Source: Gammaproteobacteria bacterium (GTDB taxonomy: Bacteria; Pseudomonadota; Gammaproteobacteria; Arenicellales; DRJH01). From it: a stretch of 5,831 nucleotides of DNA. Each line of letters starts with the position of its first letter. The first letter of the stretch is position 1. Below the pieces are notes generated by a model. That model saw only the letters and a program-made list of their open reading frames with translations. It was not told the origin of the DNA and ran no database searches. The position numbers and the translations under genes are program-made. Below, piece after piece: positions 1 through 5,728 of the stretch. Location of the stretch: assembly GCA_011052285.1 (NCBI GenBank), contig DRJH01000296.1, positions 1 to 5,831 on the forward strand, written 5' to 3'.

Positions 1-311
1 GCAAAGGGTTTGCCCAGATAATCATCAGCTCCGGTGTCGAGCCCGGAGATTTTTTCATCTGTTTCACCCAGTGCAGTCAAAATTAGTACTGGCGTTTTGT
101 TACCCTTTTTTCGCATTGTCGCAAGCACTTCCAACCCTTCCATCTTGGGCAACATACGATCCAGAATCACCACATCGTAAGGGCAATTTAATGCCATGAA
201 AAGCCCATCCTGGCCATCGACCGAGATATCTACAGCAAAGCCCTCTTCCTCAAGGCCCCGCTTTACATTACGGGCCAATCTCGGGTCGTCCTCTACATAC
301 AACAAGCGCAT
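1..311 (-). CDS. OmpR/PhoB-type response regulator, N-terminal receiver domain (partial, cut by window edge)
   Basis: The reverse strand from an ATG at 311 reads 103 codons with no stop and runs off the left edge. The protein begins MRLLYVEDDP and is a CheY-like receiver domain. Visible landmarks are the acidic pair D8/D9, the phosphoacceptor D51 in VVILDRM, the switch threonine T79 in ILTA, and K101 in the closing DDYLGKPF motif. That ending is typical of the OmpR/PhoB subfamily, so a winged-helix DNA-binding domain is expected beyond the window. A GGAG Shine-Dalgarno at 319-322 lies 7 nt before the ATG and supports this start. The family is phosphorylated by a sensor histidine kinase and regulates transcription in the cytoplasm. 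The partner kinase is usually the next gene downstream, which would lie off the left edge. The exact regulon cannot be told from the receiver domain. Confidence 0.93.
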   Translation of the reverse strand, partial: MRLLYVEDDPRLARNVKRGLEEEGFAVDISVDGQDGLFMALNCPYDVVILDRMLPKMEGLEVLATMRKKGNKTPVLILTALGETDEKISGLDTGADDYLGKPF

Positions 312-327
312 ACGGTGTCTCCAGTGC

Positions 328-341
328 AAATTCAAGAATTT
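328..341. promoter_or_regulatory. Short palindrome upstream of the response regulator gene
   Basis: A perfect 6-bp inverted repeat (AAATTC, 2-nt spacer, GAATTT) lies 16 nt upstream of the response regulator start codon, in the 130-bp gap between this gene and the kinase gene. It could be an operator for autoregulation or chance in an A+T-rich leader. I found no convincing -10/-35 pair in this gap, and no hairpin with a T-run that would end transcription of the kinase gene. Confidence 0.2.
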
Positions 342-441
342 TTCGACAAAGGGGGAGGCAGCATACTCTCGGCAAGATTAAGATTCGATGAAGTTGTGTT
401 CCTAGCCAGGTTTGGGGTAGATTGATTTACTGTTTCCACAA

Positions 442-1422
442 TTATTCTCCAGGCCAATGTGGGTTATGTGCCGGATCGATTGGAATCACCAGGTCAGCAC
501 GCTGCGGCATTTCCTGTAGAATATACCGGGTCAAACGCTCATAGTGCATGATGAATCGTTGCAGTTTGTACGCATCAAATTTGCTATGCCCTGCTCGTTG
601 TGGCCTTGCCGACAATAGCTTTTCTTCTTGCAGGCCCCGCCAAACCTGTACCCATGAAAAATCTGGTATCTGCAACAGTACCAGTTTGTTCAGCATTGCA
701 AACCATTGCCTGTAGGGCCCCGCCAGTTGCTGGTTAACGGCCAGTCTCCAGATGCACTGCGTATCATCTTCTTTCTCAAGCGTATTCAGTGCTGGTTGCA
801 GTTGCTCTTCAGGTTGCGGACATGCTCCAACACACCAGCCTTCAAATAGCACAATATCGGGTCGGCCCTGAAAGCTGGGCCAGTGGTTGACAGCACGGCG
901 ATCATCCCGGGCTTTATCGAATAGTGGCAAGCTTGCAAACGATTCAGGCCTCTGGGTTAGCACACGGCGTATTGTCGCCATTCCCAAACGGATATCATGG
1001 GTGCCGGGTACCCCACGCGCCCGAAATAAAGGATGCACGGCGGCAGCGAGCTGTAGCCGTCGCCTTTTGGTTAAATAGAAATCATCTAGTGACAAGACCA
1101 ACGTGCGCAGTCCATGATTTTCTTCGATAATCTGTGCTGCCAGATGAGCAATCGTACTTTTACCACTGCCTTGTGCACCACAGATCCCGACCACCAATGG
1201 TTCTGATTGTTGCTCTCTGGCCACCTGTAGCCAGGTGGCAAATGGAAGATAAAATGATGATAACAGGGCTGAATAGTCTACCGGCAACGCCATGTCCTGT
1301 AGCGCTCGGTAGAATCGACGCTGCCTCTGTGCCGTGCTGTTACGCCAGATCATACCTTGGAGACTGTCCGAGAATAGGAGCCGACCGGTTTGTTGCTCCT
1401 GCAAAACCGGTACTTGTGCCAT
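442..1422 (-). CDS. P-loop kinase of the D-glycerate 3-kinase (GLYK/Tda10-like) family
   Basis: 326 residues from the ATG at 1422, or 303 from the internal ATG at 1353 (Met24). The Walker A loop is GAQGSGKST at residues 82-90. SLDDFYLT (111-118) follows the next strand. RGVPGTHD (136-143) and LFEGW (192-196) are the substrate-side motifs expected in the glycerate kinase / phosphoribulokinase-like group. The tail (about 285-320) holds the helix and strand typical of the group. The likely role is ATP-dependent phosphorylation of D-glycerate to 3-phosphoglycerate in the cytoplasm, but substrates of bacterial members are mostly inferred. Codons 1-23 overlap the left end of the repeat element, and residues LLFSDSLQ are translated from its terminal repeat. 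The native start may therefore be Met24, three bases outside the element. Neither start has a good Shine-Dalgarno: none is visible before 1422, and AAGG is only 1 nt from the 1353 ATG. The gene lies downstream of xerC on the same strand, separated by the element, so it could be read through from that operon. Confidence 0.85.
   Translation of the reverse strand: MAQVPVLQEQQTGRLLFSDSLQGMIWRNSTAQRQRRFYRALQDMALPVDYSALLSSFYLPFATWLQVAREQQSEPLVVGICGAQGSGKSTIAHLAAQIIEENHGLRTLVLSLDDFYLTKRRRLQLAAAVHPLFRARGVPGTHDIRLGMATIRRVLTQRPESFASLPLFDKARDDRRAVNHWPSFQGRPDIVLFEGWCVGACPQPEEQLQPALNTLEKEDDTQCIWRLAVNQQLAGPYRQWFAMLNKLVLLQIPDFSWVQVWRGLQEEKLLSARPQRAGHSKFDAYKLQRFIMHYERLTRYILQEMPQRADLVIPIDPAHNPHWPGE
1356..1377 (+). 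repeat. Left terminal inverted repeat of element copy 1
   Basis: Its core GGAGACTGTCCGAGAATAG is the reverse complement of the right end at 1568-1589 apart from two mismatches (T for A at the third base, A for G at the eighth). The same sequence opens copy 2 at 5737. It lies inside the longer kinase reading frame and encodes residues 16-22 of it. Confidence 0.85.
1384..1411. repeat. Hairpin-forming inverted repeat in the extra segment of copy 1
   Basis: ACCGGTTT (1384-1391) pairs perfectly with AAACCGGT (1404-1411) across a 12-nt loop. It lies in the segment that copy 2 lacks and within the N-terminal codons of the longer kinase frame. As RNA it could form an 8-bp stem near the kinase start. 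No T-run follows on either strand, so it is not an obvious terminator. Confidence 0.45.
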
Positions 1423-1444
1423 TCACGGTACTTGCGCCATCCAT
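1409..1444. repeat. Tandem 18-bp duplication over the kinase start codon
   Basis: Two adjacent 18-bp units (1409-1426 and 1427-1444) match at 15 of 18 positions, all three differences being C/T. On the minus strand each unit carries an ATG followed by codons for AQVP. The outer unit's ATG (1440) runs five codons to a TGA that abuts the kinase ATG at 1422. The duplication therefore creates a second start-like site and a MAQVP-stop minigene. It lies entirely in the segment missing from copy 2. Confidence 0.7.
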
Positions 1445-1528
1445 GGCGGTCGTAGCGAGGGAAAGCAGATTTGAGGTCAATTTTTTCATGGTGAGGCGAA
1501 TACTGGTTGTATTTAACGAGAATCAGGG

Positions 1529-1547
1529 AGAAATTGGACCAAATTCT
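1529..1547. repeat. Near-palindrome inside element copy 1
   Basis: AGAAATTGG (1529-1537) and CCAAATTCT (1539-1547) are complementary at 8 of 9 positions around a single central A. A one-base loop cannot form a tight RNA hairpin, so this looks more like a symmetric protein-binding site or the mid-point of a cruciform. The matching part of copy 2 lies beyond the window, so conservation cannot be judged. Confidence 0.4.
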
Positions 1548-1549
1548 GC

Positions 1550-1558
1550 TTATCCACA
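1550..1558 (+). promoter_or_regulatory. Consensus-type DnaA box inside element copy 1
   Basis: The nine bases TTATCCACA equal the strict enterobacterial DnaA-box consensus. There is only one such box and no A+T-rich unwinding region or box cluster, so this is not an origin. It may be a chance match or a single DnaA site carried by the element. Confidence 0.3.
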
Positions 1559-1567
1559 GTAGGTTCC

Positions 1568-1589
1568 CTATTCTCGGACAGCCTCCTAG
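1568..1589 (-). repeat. Right terminal inverted repeat of element copy 1
   Basis: Read on the minus strand this 22-bp end is identical to the first 22 bases of copy 2 (5737-5758), starting CTAGGAGGCTGTCCGAG. The xerC stop codon TAG (1586-1588) lies within its outermost four bases, so the element border and the end of xerC coincide. Confidence 0.87.
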
Positions 1590-2506
1590 TGACGGCGTTT
1601 GGCTCGTGGGTGTGCCTTATCGTAGACACCGGCCAGATATTGAGCATCAAGATGGGTATATATCTGCGTCGTAGCGATATCACTGTGCCCCAGCAACTCC
1701 TGAACCGCTCGCAGATCACCACTCGATTGCAGCATGTGGGTAGCAAACGAGTGACGCAACATATGTGGATGGACGTCCTGACCAGGGTGATGCTTTGCCG
1801 CCCACTGATTAAGGCGCAATTGTACGCCACGCGGGCCCAAACGGGTGCCTTTGCTGGTGATAAAAAGCGCCGACTCTGACACCGCCCATGGTTCGCGCAG
1901 CTGTAGCCAGTGACGGATCGCAGTCACTGCCATTCGGCCGATCGGGACCAGCCGTTGTTTGCTGCCTTTACCAAAGACCCGCAACAGCCGTTGCTGCAGA
2001 TCCAAGTGGTGGAGGTCAATCATTACCAGTTCGGAAAGTCGCAGGCCGGATGAGTAGATAAGTTCGAACATAGCCCGATCACGGGCCTGCAGTGGCTCAT
2101 CACTGTCCTTGGCTGTCAACAAGACCGCAGCCTGCTCAACCGATAGAACTTTCGGCAAGGTTCGTCGAACCTTGGGGCCGTTGACTGCACTAAACGGGTT
2201 ATGCGCCACAAACTTTTCGCGCATCAGGTAATGATAGAAACTGCGTGCTACAGAAAGTCGTCGCTGTATGGTCCGTGCCGATCGACCCTGGCGATGCAGG
2301 GCAGTCAGATAATGACGAGCCACTGCAGCCGTAACCGCAGACCACTGCTGAATCCGCTGTTGTTCTACAAATTGATGTAAAAATGCCAAATCTCGCTGAT
2401 AGGCATCGAGTGTGTGTGCGGAATAATGTCGTTCTATTTCCAGATAACAGAGGAACGGGACGAGATTTTCAGACAGATTTGCCGAATTTTCTGGTTCTTC
2501 GTTCAT
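1586..2506 (-). CDS. xerC: Site-specific tyrosine recombinase XerC
   Basis: 306 residues, close to the usual 295-305. With XerD, XerC exchanges strands at dif sites under FtsK control to resolve chromosome dimers at division. An N-terminal SAM-like core-binding domain (about 12-100) is followed by the catalytic domain. All catalytic residues are present: R156 (GLRLSEL), K180 (FGKGSK), H248 and R251 (HMLRHSFATH), H274 (LLGHSDI) and the nucleophile Y283 (TQIYTHL), with XerC/D-like spacing. The C-terminus YDKAHPRAKRRH is the usual Xer ending. XerC is favoured over XerD by its place after dapF and DUF484, the arrangement seen in Escherichia (dapF-yigA-xerC) and Pseudomonas. The ATG overlaps the DUF484 stop as ATGA and no strong Shine-Dalgarno is visible, so translation is probably coupled. 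The stop TAG falls within the border of the repeat element, and the HAD-hydrolase gene often found next (yigB) is absent. Confidence 0.96.
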   Translation of the reverse strand: MNEEPENSANLSENLVPFLCYLEIERHYSAHTLDAYQRDLAFLHQFVEQQRIQQWSAVTAAVARHYLTALHRQGRSARTIQRRLSVARSFYHYLMREKFVAHNPFSAVNGPKVRRTLPKVLSVEQAAVLLTAKDSDEPLQARDRAMFELIYSSGLRLSELVMIDLHHLDLQQRLLRVFGKGSKQRLVPIGRMAVTAIRHWLQLREPWAVSESALFITSKGTRLGPRGVQLRLNQWAAKHHPGQDVHPHMLRHSFATHMLQSSGDLRAVQELLGHSDIATTQIYTHLDAQYLAGVYDKAHPRAKRRH

Positions 2507-3207
2507 TCAAGAATCGTACGGTGAATAATCCGTGTAACCGTTGCACTGATCAGCCCAGAAAGTCGATCAAGGAAGACCGTGTCCATTTGCGGTTGGAAGC
2601 GCTCTTTTTCGTCAGCGCCCAGAGCCAGCAAGCCGCCAGAATCTGTGGTTATTATCGGTATTAGCGCTACCGAAGCAATCGTGGCTGTGTCGGTTGCAAA
2701 CAGGGTATGCAGCAACTCCGAGGGCAGGCGATCATCGCAGACACTTCGTCCATGGGCCACTCGTTCCAATAAGCGCGCATGAGCGTTCAATTCGGCTGCA
2801 CCCAGATCAACTTCAGGATCTGGATTGCCAGGTAACCACAAAACCACAACCTGTAGTGAAAATTCCTTGCGCAAGACCGTGGGTAGCTGGTCCTGCAATT
2901 GTTCGATGGTGTCGACAGCCGTCAAGGTGCTGACTACTCGATGCATACGCAGTTCCTGGCGTTCCTGAACCCGTGCCGCATCCGCCCAGGTCCGCAGCTG
3001 ATTGCACAAGTCCAGTTGACGTTGGCGCAATGCCTGTACCTGTCGTTCCATCAGCGGGATGATCTTGCCATCCTCGCGGGTACCAAGACGAAGATCGACC
3101 AACAATTCGGGGTGCTGTTGGAAAAAATCCGGGTGACGCTTCAGGAACTGAATGGTGGCGGTTTCCTCCGCCAGTACGCGTTCAGTAGTTCGAGGTTGTT
3201 GATTCAT
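2503..3207 (-). CDS. DUF484 family protein (YigA-like)
   Basis: 234 residues, matching the usual size of the DUF484 family found between dapF and xerC in gammaproteobacteria. The N-terminus carries the family signature FLKRHPDFFQQHPELL (21-36), then PLMERQVQALRQR (51-63), which leads into a probable coiled coil to about 95. The C-terminal half (about 100-230) looks like a GAF-type fold, with SVALIPI (179-185), GGLLALGADEKERF (191-204) and a final helix. No catalytic residues or membrane segments are evident. The protein is probably cytoplasmic and its function is not established. The ATG at 3207 lies 26 bp inside dapF and has a GGAG at 3218-3221, 10 nt upstream. The stop overlaps xerC by 4 bp. 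The context suggests co-expression with DapF and XerC, not necessarily a shared pathway. Confidence 0.9.
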   Translation of the reverse strand: MNQQPRTTERVLAEETATIQFLKRHPDFFQQHPELLVDLRLGTREDGKIIPLMERQVQALRQRQLDLCNQLRTWADAARVQERQELRMHRVVSTLTAVDTIEQLQDQLPTVLRKEFSLQVVVLWLPGNPDPEVDLGAAELNAHARLLERVAHGRSVCDDRLPSELLHTLFATDTATIASVALIPIITTDSGGLLALGADEKERFQPQMDTVFLDRLSGLISATVTRIIHRTILE

Positions 3208-4039
3208 TCGATGATAGCTCCAATGTGCCGGTAAAGACTTCTACAGCCGGGCCAGTCATATAGAGTGGATTGCCCGGGCCTTCCCATTGTATGTGCAAGC
3301 GACCACCCGGTAAATCTACCGCAACAGTCGAATCCAGCAGGCCAGACCAACGACCCCAGGCCACCGCCGCACAAGCTCCCGTCCCACAAGCTTCGGTTTC
3401 ACCCGTGCCACGCTCGTGGACACGCAAGCGGATTGATTGCCCGGAAACCACTTCCATGAAATCAACATTACAGCGTTCCGGAAAGCTCGGATGCCGTTCC
3501 AGAATCGGACCTAAGGCCAATACCGGAGCCGAAGAAACCGCATCAACCTGCACTACGGCGTGTGGGTTACCCACCGATACCGCGCCGACCCGCACAGTGT
3601 TACCAGCCACATTCAGCGAATAAGTCTTTTTCTGCTGCAAGCTGACAAAAGGGATTTTGATCGGGGTAAAATCAGGCTCCCCCATATCCACCGTCACCTG
3701 GTGGTCTGCATTGATGCGCAAACCCACCCGTGTTGTGCCGGTATCAACGGTTACCAGATCCTTGTCAGAAAGGCCCTGTTTGCGGATAAACCGGGCAATG
3801 CAACGGGCTCCGTTACCACAGTTTCCAGCCTTGCTACCATCAGCATTATAAATCAGATAACCGAAATCGGCGCCTGCAGTAGATGGAGTCACGACCAGTA
3901 ACTGATCACAGCCAATACCCCGGTGACGATCGGCAATAAGGCGCACATCCTCAGGGTATAATTCCAGATGCTGACGCACACCATCGAAGATGACAAAGTC
4001 GTTGCCCAGACCATGCATTTTACTGAATTTCAGATTCAA
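3182..4039 (-). CDS. dapF: Diaminopimelate epimerase DapF (TTG start)
   Basis: 285 residues. This cofactor-free epimerase converts LL- to meso-diaminopimelate, the precursor of lysine and the peptidoglycan cross-link. The N-terminal KFSKMHGLGNDF (4-15) is diagnostic. The two catalytic cysteines are C74 in NCGNGARC and C218 in EACGTGACA, the latter preceded by the substrate-binding ERGTGETE (209-216). GNPHAV (157-162) is also present. The start chosen is TTG at 4039, because family members begin a few residues before KMHGLGND. The first ATG (4018, Met8) would remove the conserved first strand, no in-frame ATG or GTG lies between the upstream stop and 4039, and there is no clear Shine-Dalgarno. 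It is first in an overlapping dapF-DUF484-xerC unit. The lysA and lptM genes often found upstream are not here: a divergent small membrane-protein gene begins 44 bp away. Confidence 0.96.
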   Translation of the reverse strand: MNLKFSKMHGLGNDFVIFDGVRQHLELYPEDVRLIADRHRGIGCDQLLVVTPSTAGADFGYLIYNADGSKAGNCGNGARCIARFIRKQGLSDKDLVTVDTGTTRVGLRINADHQVTVDMGEPDFTPIKIPFVSLQQKKTYSLNVAGNTVRVGAVSVGNPHAVVQVDAVSSAPVLALGPILERHPSFPERCNVDFMEVVSGQSIRLRVHERGTGETEACGTGACAAVAWGRWSGLLDSTVAVDLPGGRLHIQWEGPGNPLYMTGPAVEVFTGTLELSSNESTTSNY

Positions 4040-4047
4040 GATATTTT
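4019..4047 (+). promoter_or_regulatory. Possible sigma70-type promoter for the small membrane protein gene
   Basis: TTTACT (4019-4024) and TATTTT (4042-4047) are separated by 17 bp, each matching the -35/-10 consensus at four of six positions. Transcription would begin near 4054, about 30 nt before the ATG at 4084. The site overlaps the first codons of dapF on the other strand. Read by eye only, so weak support. Confidence 0.3.
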
Positions 4048-4083
4048 GTACACACGCAGTCGTGGTCGATTACACTTGGGAGT

Positions 4084-4377
4084 ATGCAAGTATATATCAA
4101 GGACAAGTTCCGGCAACTGCAACGTCACCCCAATCGGGGTCTGCGGATCAGTATTGGTATTTTTCTGGTACTCGGTGGTATTTTGGGGTTTTTACCCGTA
4201 GTGGGTTTCTGGATGTTGCCACTGGGCTTGATTCTGCTGGCAGTCGATTTTCCCTGGGCCAGGCGACTCTATGCCCGAGGTATTCTCTGGCATCGCCACT
4301 GGCGCCACTGGCGTCAGCAACGTGCCAAAGCCAAGTTTCAGGAAGCCGGAGACGGCAGCAAGTCCAGCCAGCGGTAG
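4084..4377 (+). CDS. Small two-helix membrane protein, PGPGW-like
   Basis: 97 residues and the only plus-strand gene here. A basic N-terminus (1-21) is followed by an almost unbroken hydrophobic stretch (22-54, RISIGIFLVLGGILGFLPVV onward) kinked by P38 and P46, most simply two short transmembrane helices. Then come DFPWARRL (55-62) and a strongly basic, Trp/His/Arg-rich cytoplasmic tail (63-97). The pattern P-x-x-G-F-W followed by LGLxLLAxxFPWARR resembles the small PGPGW-type putative transmembrane family, but the literal PGPGW is not present, so the assignment is tentative. The function is unknown. GGGAG at 4078-4082 is only one base from the ATG, an unusually short spacing, yet no better in-frame start is visible. 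The 3' end overlaps the end of cysQ tail-to-tail by 40 bp. Homologous-looking composition and conserved motifs argue that it is a real gene. Confidence 0.75.
   Translation: MQVYIKDKFRQLQRHPNRGLRISIGIFLVLGGILGFLPVVGFWMLPLGLILLAVDFPWARRLYARGILWHRHWRHWRQQRAKAKFQEAGDGSKSSQR
4089..4116 (-). promoter_or_regulatory. Possible sigma70-type promoter for dapF-DUF484-xerC
   Basis: On the minus strand TTGCCG (4111-4116) and TATACT (4089-4094) are 16 bp apart; the -10 matches the consensus at five of six positions and the -35 at four. Transcription would start near 4082, giving a leader of about 43 nt to the dapF TTG. The site lies within the first codons of the divergent small membrane-protein gene, so the two genes would have interlocked promoters. 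Confidence 0.35.
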
Positions 4378-5171
4378 TTACTGTCACCTACCGCAATGAA
4401 CCAAGGATTAAGAATATCCTCTTTATTGTAGCGAAGCGGTAGACCATCCAGGTCCATCATCAGGCCCCCTGCCTCCACCACAATGGCCTGTGCCGCTGCG
4501 GTATCCCATTCTGAAGTCAGGCCCAGGCGTGGATAGATATCTCCCAGGCCTTCAGCAATCCGACACATTTTCAGCGACGAGCCAAGCCGTTCAACCTGGT
4601 AATCACCCTCTTTACGATGTAACGCTTGCAGAAATGTGGTGACGGCAGGACTCATATGGGAACGACTGGCAAGTACTGTCGCCATTCCGCCCGTATACGA
4701 ACGGACGCGAATGGCCTCCGGGGGACCTTGCTTACAGGTTTTCCAACTACCATGATCAGACAGCGCCCAATGACAAAGATCAAATACCGGCGTATAGACT
4801 ACGCCCAGTAACGGTTCTCCCGCGTGAATTAAGGCAATATTCACGGTGAACTCGTCATTACGCTTGACGAACTCCTTGGTTCCATCCAGCGGATCGACCA
4901 GCCAGTAGGTCTGCCAGCTCTGGCGCTCCGATGTATCAATCGACCCCGACTCTTCAGACTGTACCGGCCACTGCGGGGTCAACTGCTGCAACTGCTGCAA
5001 GATCAATTCGTGGGCTGCACGATCCGCCTGCGTTAACGGAGAGCCATCCATTTTATGATCCACTGCAAATGGTTGTTGATAGATTTCAAGGATTACTTCT
5101 CCGGCAACGCGGGACAGGGCAATTACTGCCTGCAGATAGTTCTCTGCTTCGTGAATAACCGCTTGCCTCAC
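4338..5171 (-). CDS. cysQ: 3'(2'),5'-bisphosphate nucleotidase CysQ
   Basis: 277 residues of the inositol-monophosphatase-like superfamily. CysQ hydrolyses 3'-phosphoadenosine 5'-phosphate to AMP and phosphate, removing the by-product of sulfate assimilation. The signature series is complete: DGSPLTQAD (42-50), the metal ligand E74 in SEES, WLVDPLDGTKEFVKRNDEFT (90-109) with D93 and D96, SRSH (169-172), GSSLKMCRIAEG (197-208), and EWDTAAAQAI (221-230) with the second-site aspartate D223. DGTKEF and the GSSLK segment favour CysQ over SuhB-type inositol phosphatase. The start is GTG at 5171, overlapping the nudE stop as GTGA, so translation is probably coupled; only a weak G-rich stretch precedes it. 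The N-terminus is slightly longer than in the Escherichia protein. The last 13 codons overlap the convergent membrane-protein gene. Confidence 0.95.
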   Translation of the reverse strand: MRQAVIHEAENYLQAVIALSRVAGEVILEIYQQPFAVDHKMDGSPLTQADRAAHELILQQLQQLTPQWPVQSEESGSIDTSERQSWQTYWLVDPLDGTKEFVKRNDEFTVNIALIHAGEPLLGVVYTPVFDLCHWALSDHGSWKTCKQGPPEAIRVRSYTGGMATVLASRSHMSPAVTTFLQALHRKEGDYQVERLGSSLKMCRIAEGLGDIYPRLGLTSEWDTAAAQAIVVEAGGLMMDLDGLPLRYNKEDILNPWFIAVGDSNYRWLDLLPSPAS

Positions 5172-5722
5172 TGCACCCGTCCGAGACCATCCAGCAGTAA
5201 CAATAAGGCGGCCAGGCTACGGGCCTCGGTGAAGTCTGCCTGTTGCAACAGATCTTTAGCCCGAGCCAATGGCCAGGTGACCACTTCCAGTGCTTCCGGT
5301 TCATCACCTTGTGCCCGCTGTGGGTACAATTCGGTGGCCAATACCAGGTGTGTGCGATGGGTGGAATAACCCGGGGAAGTGCTCACTGATTGCAGATACC
5401 GGGTATGGCCCGCCGCATAGCCAACTTCTTCTTGCAGCTCACGATCAGCCGACTGTTCGGCGGTTTCACCTTCCTCAATTCTGCCTTTGGGGAAACACAG
5501 CTCATAACAGTCTGACCCCGCCGCATACTCACGTACCAGCAACAGCATATCGTTATTCAAAACCGGCACGACCAGCACGGCACCACGTTGACTGCCGGTC
5601 ATGCGCTCATACTGCACCTCGGTACCGTTACTAAACCGTAGATCCAGTTGTTCAATACAGAACAACCGACTTCGTGCGACCACTTTTGCCTGTAGCAGTT
5701 TTGGTTTGATTCTATCCGCCAC
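5168..5722 (-). CDS. nudE: ADP compounds hydrolase NudE (Nudix)
   Basis: 184 residues, nearly the length of Escherichia NudE, which hydrolyses ADP-ribose, NADH and diadenosine polyphosphates. The Nudix box runs from G80 to Y102: G80, E86 and the REL-EE-G core at R94, E95, E98, E99 and G101 all fit. NudE-like segments include VVARSRLF (14-21), ERM (39-41), VREYAAGSDCYEL (63-75), GDEPEAL (139-145) and the C-terminal DFTEARSLAALL (163-174). The GTG at 5722 is chosen because AAGGGG lies 6 nt upstream and it gives the right N-terminal length. It heads a two-gene unit with cysQ (4-bp overlap), a pairing common in gammaproteobacteria; both enzymes dispose of nucleotide by-products. Fourteen bases upstream of the start lies the border of the second repeat element, so the native promoter is either displaced or lies in the element. 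Confidence 0.95.
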   Translation of the reverse strand: MADRIKPKLLQAKVVARSRLFCIEQLDLRFSNGTEVQYERMTGSQRGAVLVVPVLNNDMLLLVREYAAGSDCYELCFPKGRIEEGETAEQSADRELQEEVGYAAGHTRYLQSVSTSPGYSTHRTHLVLATELYPQRAQGDEPEALEVVTWPLARAKDLLQQADFTEARSLAALLLLLDGLGRVQ

Positions 5723-5728
5723 CGACCA

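Larger units (their letters stand above)
1356..1589. mobile_element. MITE-like inverted-repeat element, copy 1 (234 bp, no transposase)
   Basis: Bounded by inverted repeats at 1356-1377 and 1568-1589 that match at 20 of 22 positions, with CTAG (right) and CTTG (left) as outermost bases. Positions 1449-1517 match 5761-5831 at about 63 of 71 aligned positions, so this is a repeated unit in the same orientation at both sites. It holds no transposase gene. The CTAG border suggests a TA or CTAG target of the kind used by some IS630- or IS5-type transposases, but the family is not established here. Relative to copy 2 it has about 69 extra bases (1378-1448 against two bases at 5759-5760). It fills the space between the xerC stop and the kinase start almost exactly. 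A small non-mobile intergenic repeat is the alternative. Confidence 0.75.

Noticed and set aside
1134..1562. 142-codon open frame on the plus strand across the kinase 5' end and the element
   Set aside because: It is antisense to the well-supported kinase for much of its length, has no recognisable motif, and runs into the non-coding element.
1450..1589. Replication origin suggested by the DnaA box
   Set aside because: There is a single box without a cluster or an A+T-rich unwinding region, and no origin-linked genes nearby.
1513..1830. 105-codon minus-strand open frame over the xerC 3' end
   Set aside because: It is out of frame with xerC, which has all catalytic residues in this stretch; the frame shows no family features.
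1586..2506. Phage or integron integrase in place of XerC
   Set aside because: Length, catalytic spacing, the AHPRAKRRH-type C-terminus and the dapF-DUF484 neighbourhood all fit chromosomal XerC; no attachment site or cargo is present.
3560..3901. Plus-strand open frames of 110-120 codons antisense to dapF
   Set aside because: They are shadows of a conserved enzyme with both catalytic cysteines; no motif or ribosome site supports them.
3990..4442. 150-codon plus-strand frame overlapping the small membrane-protein gene
   Set aside because: It runs out of frame with the membrane-protein gene and antisense to dapF and cysQ. The 97-residue frame has the clear hydrophobic segment and FPWARR motif, whereas this one is Ser/Gln-rich without a pattern.
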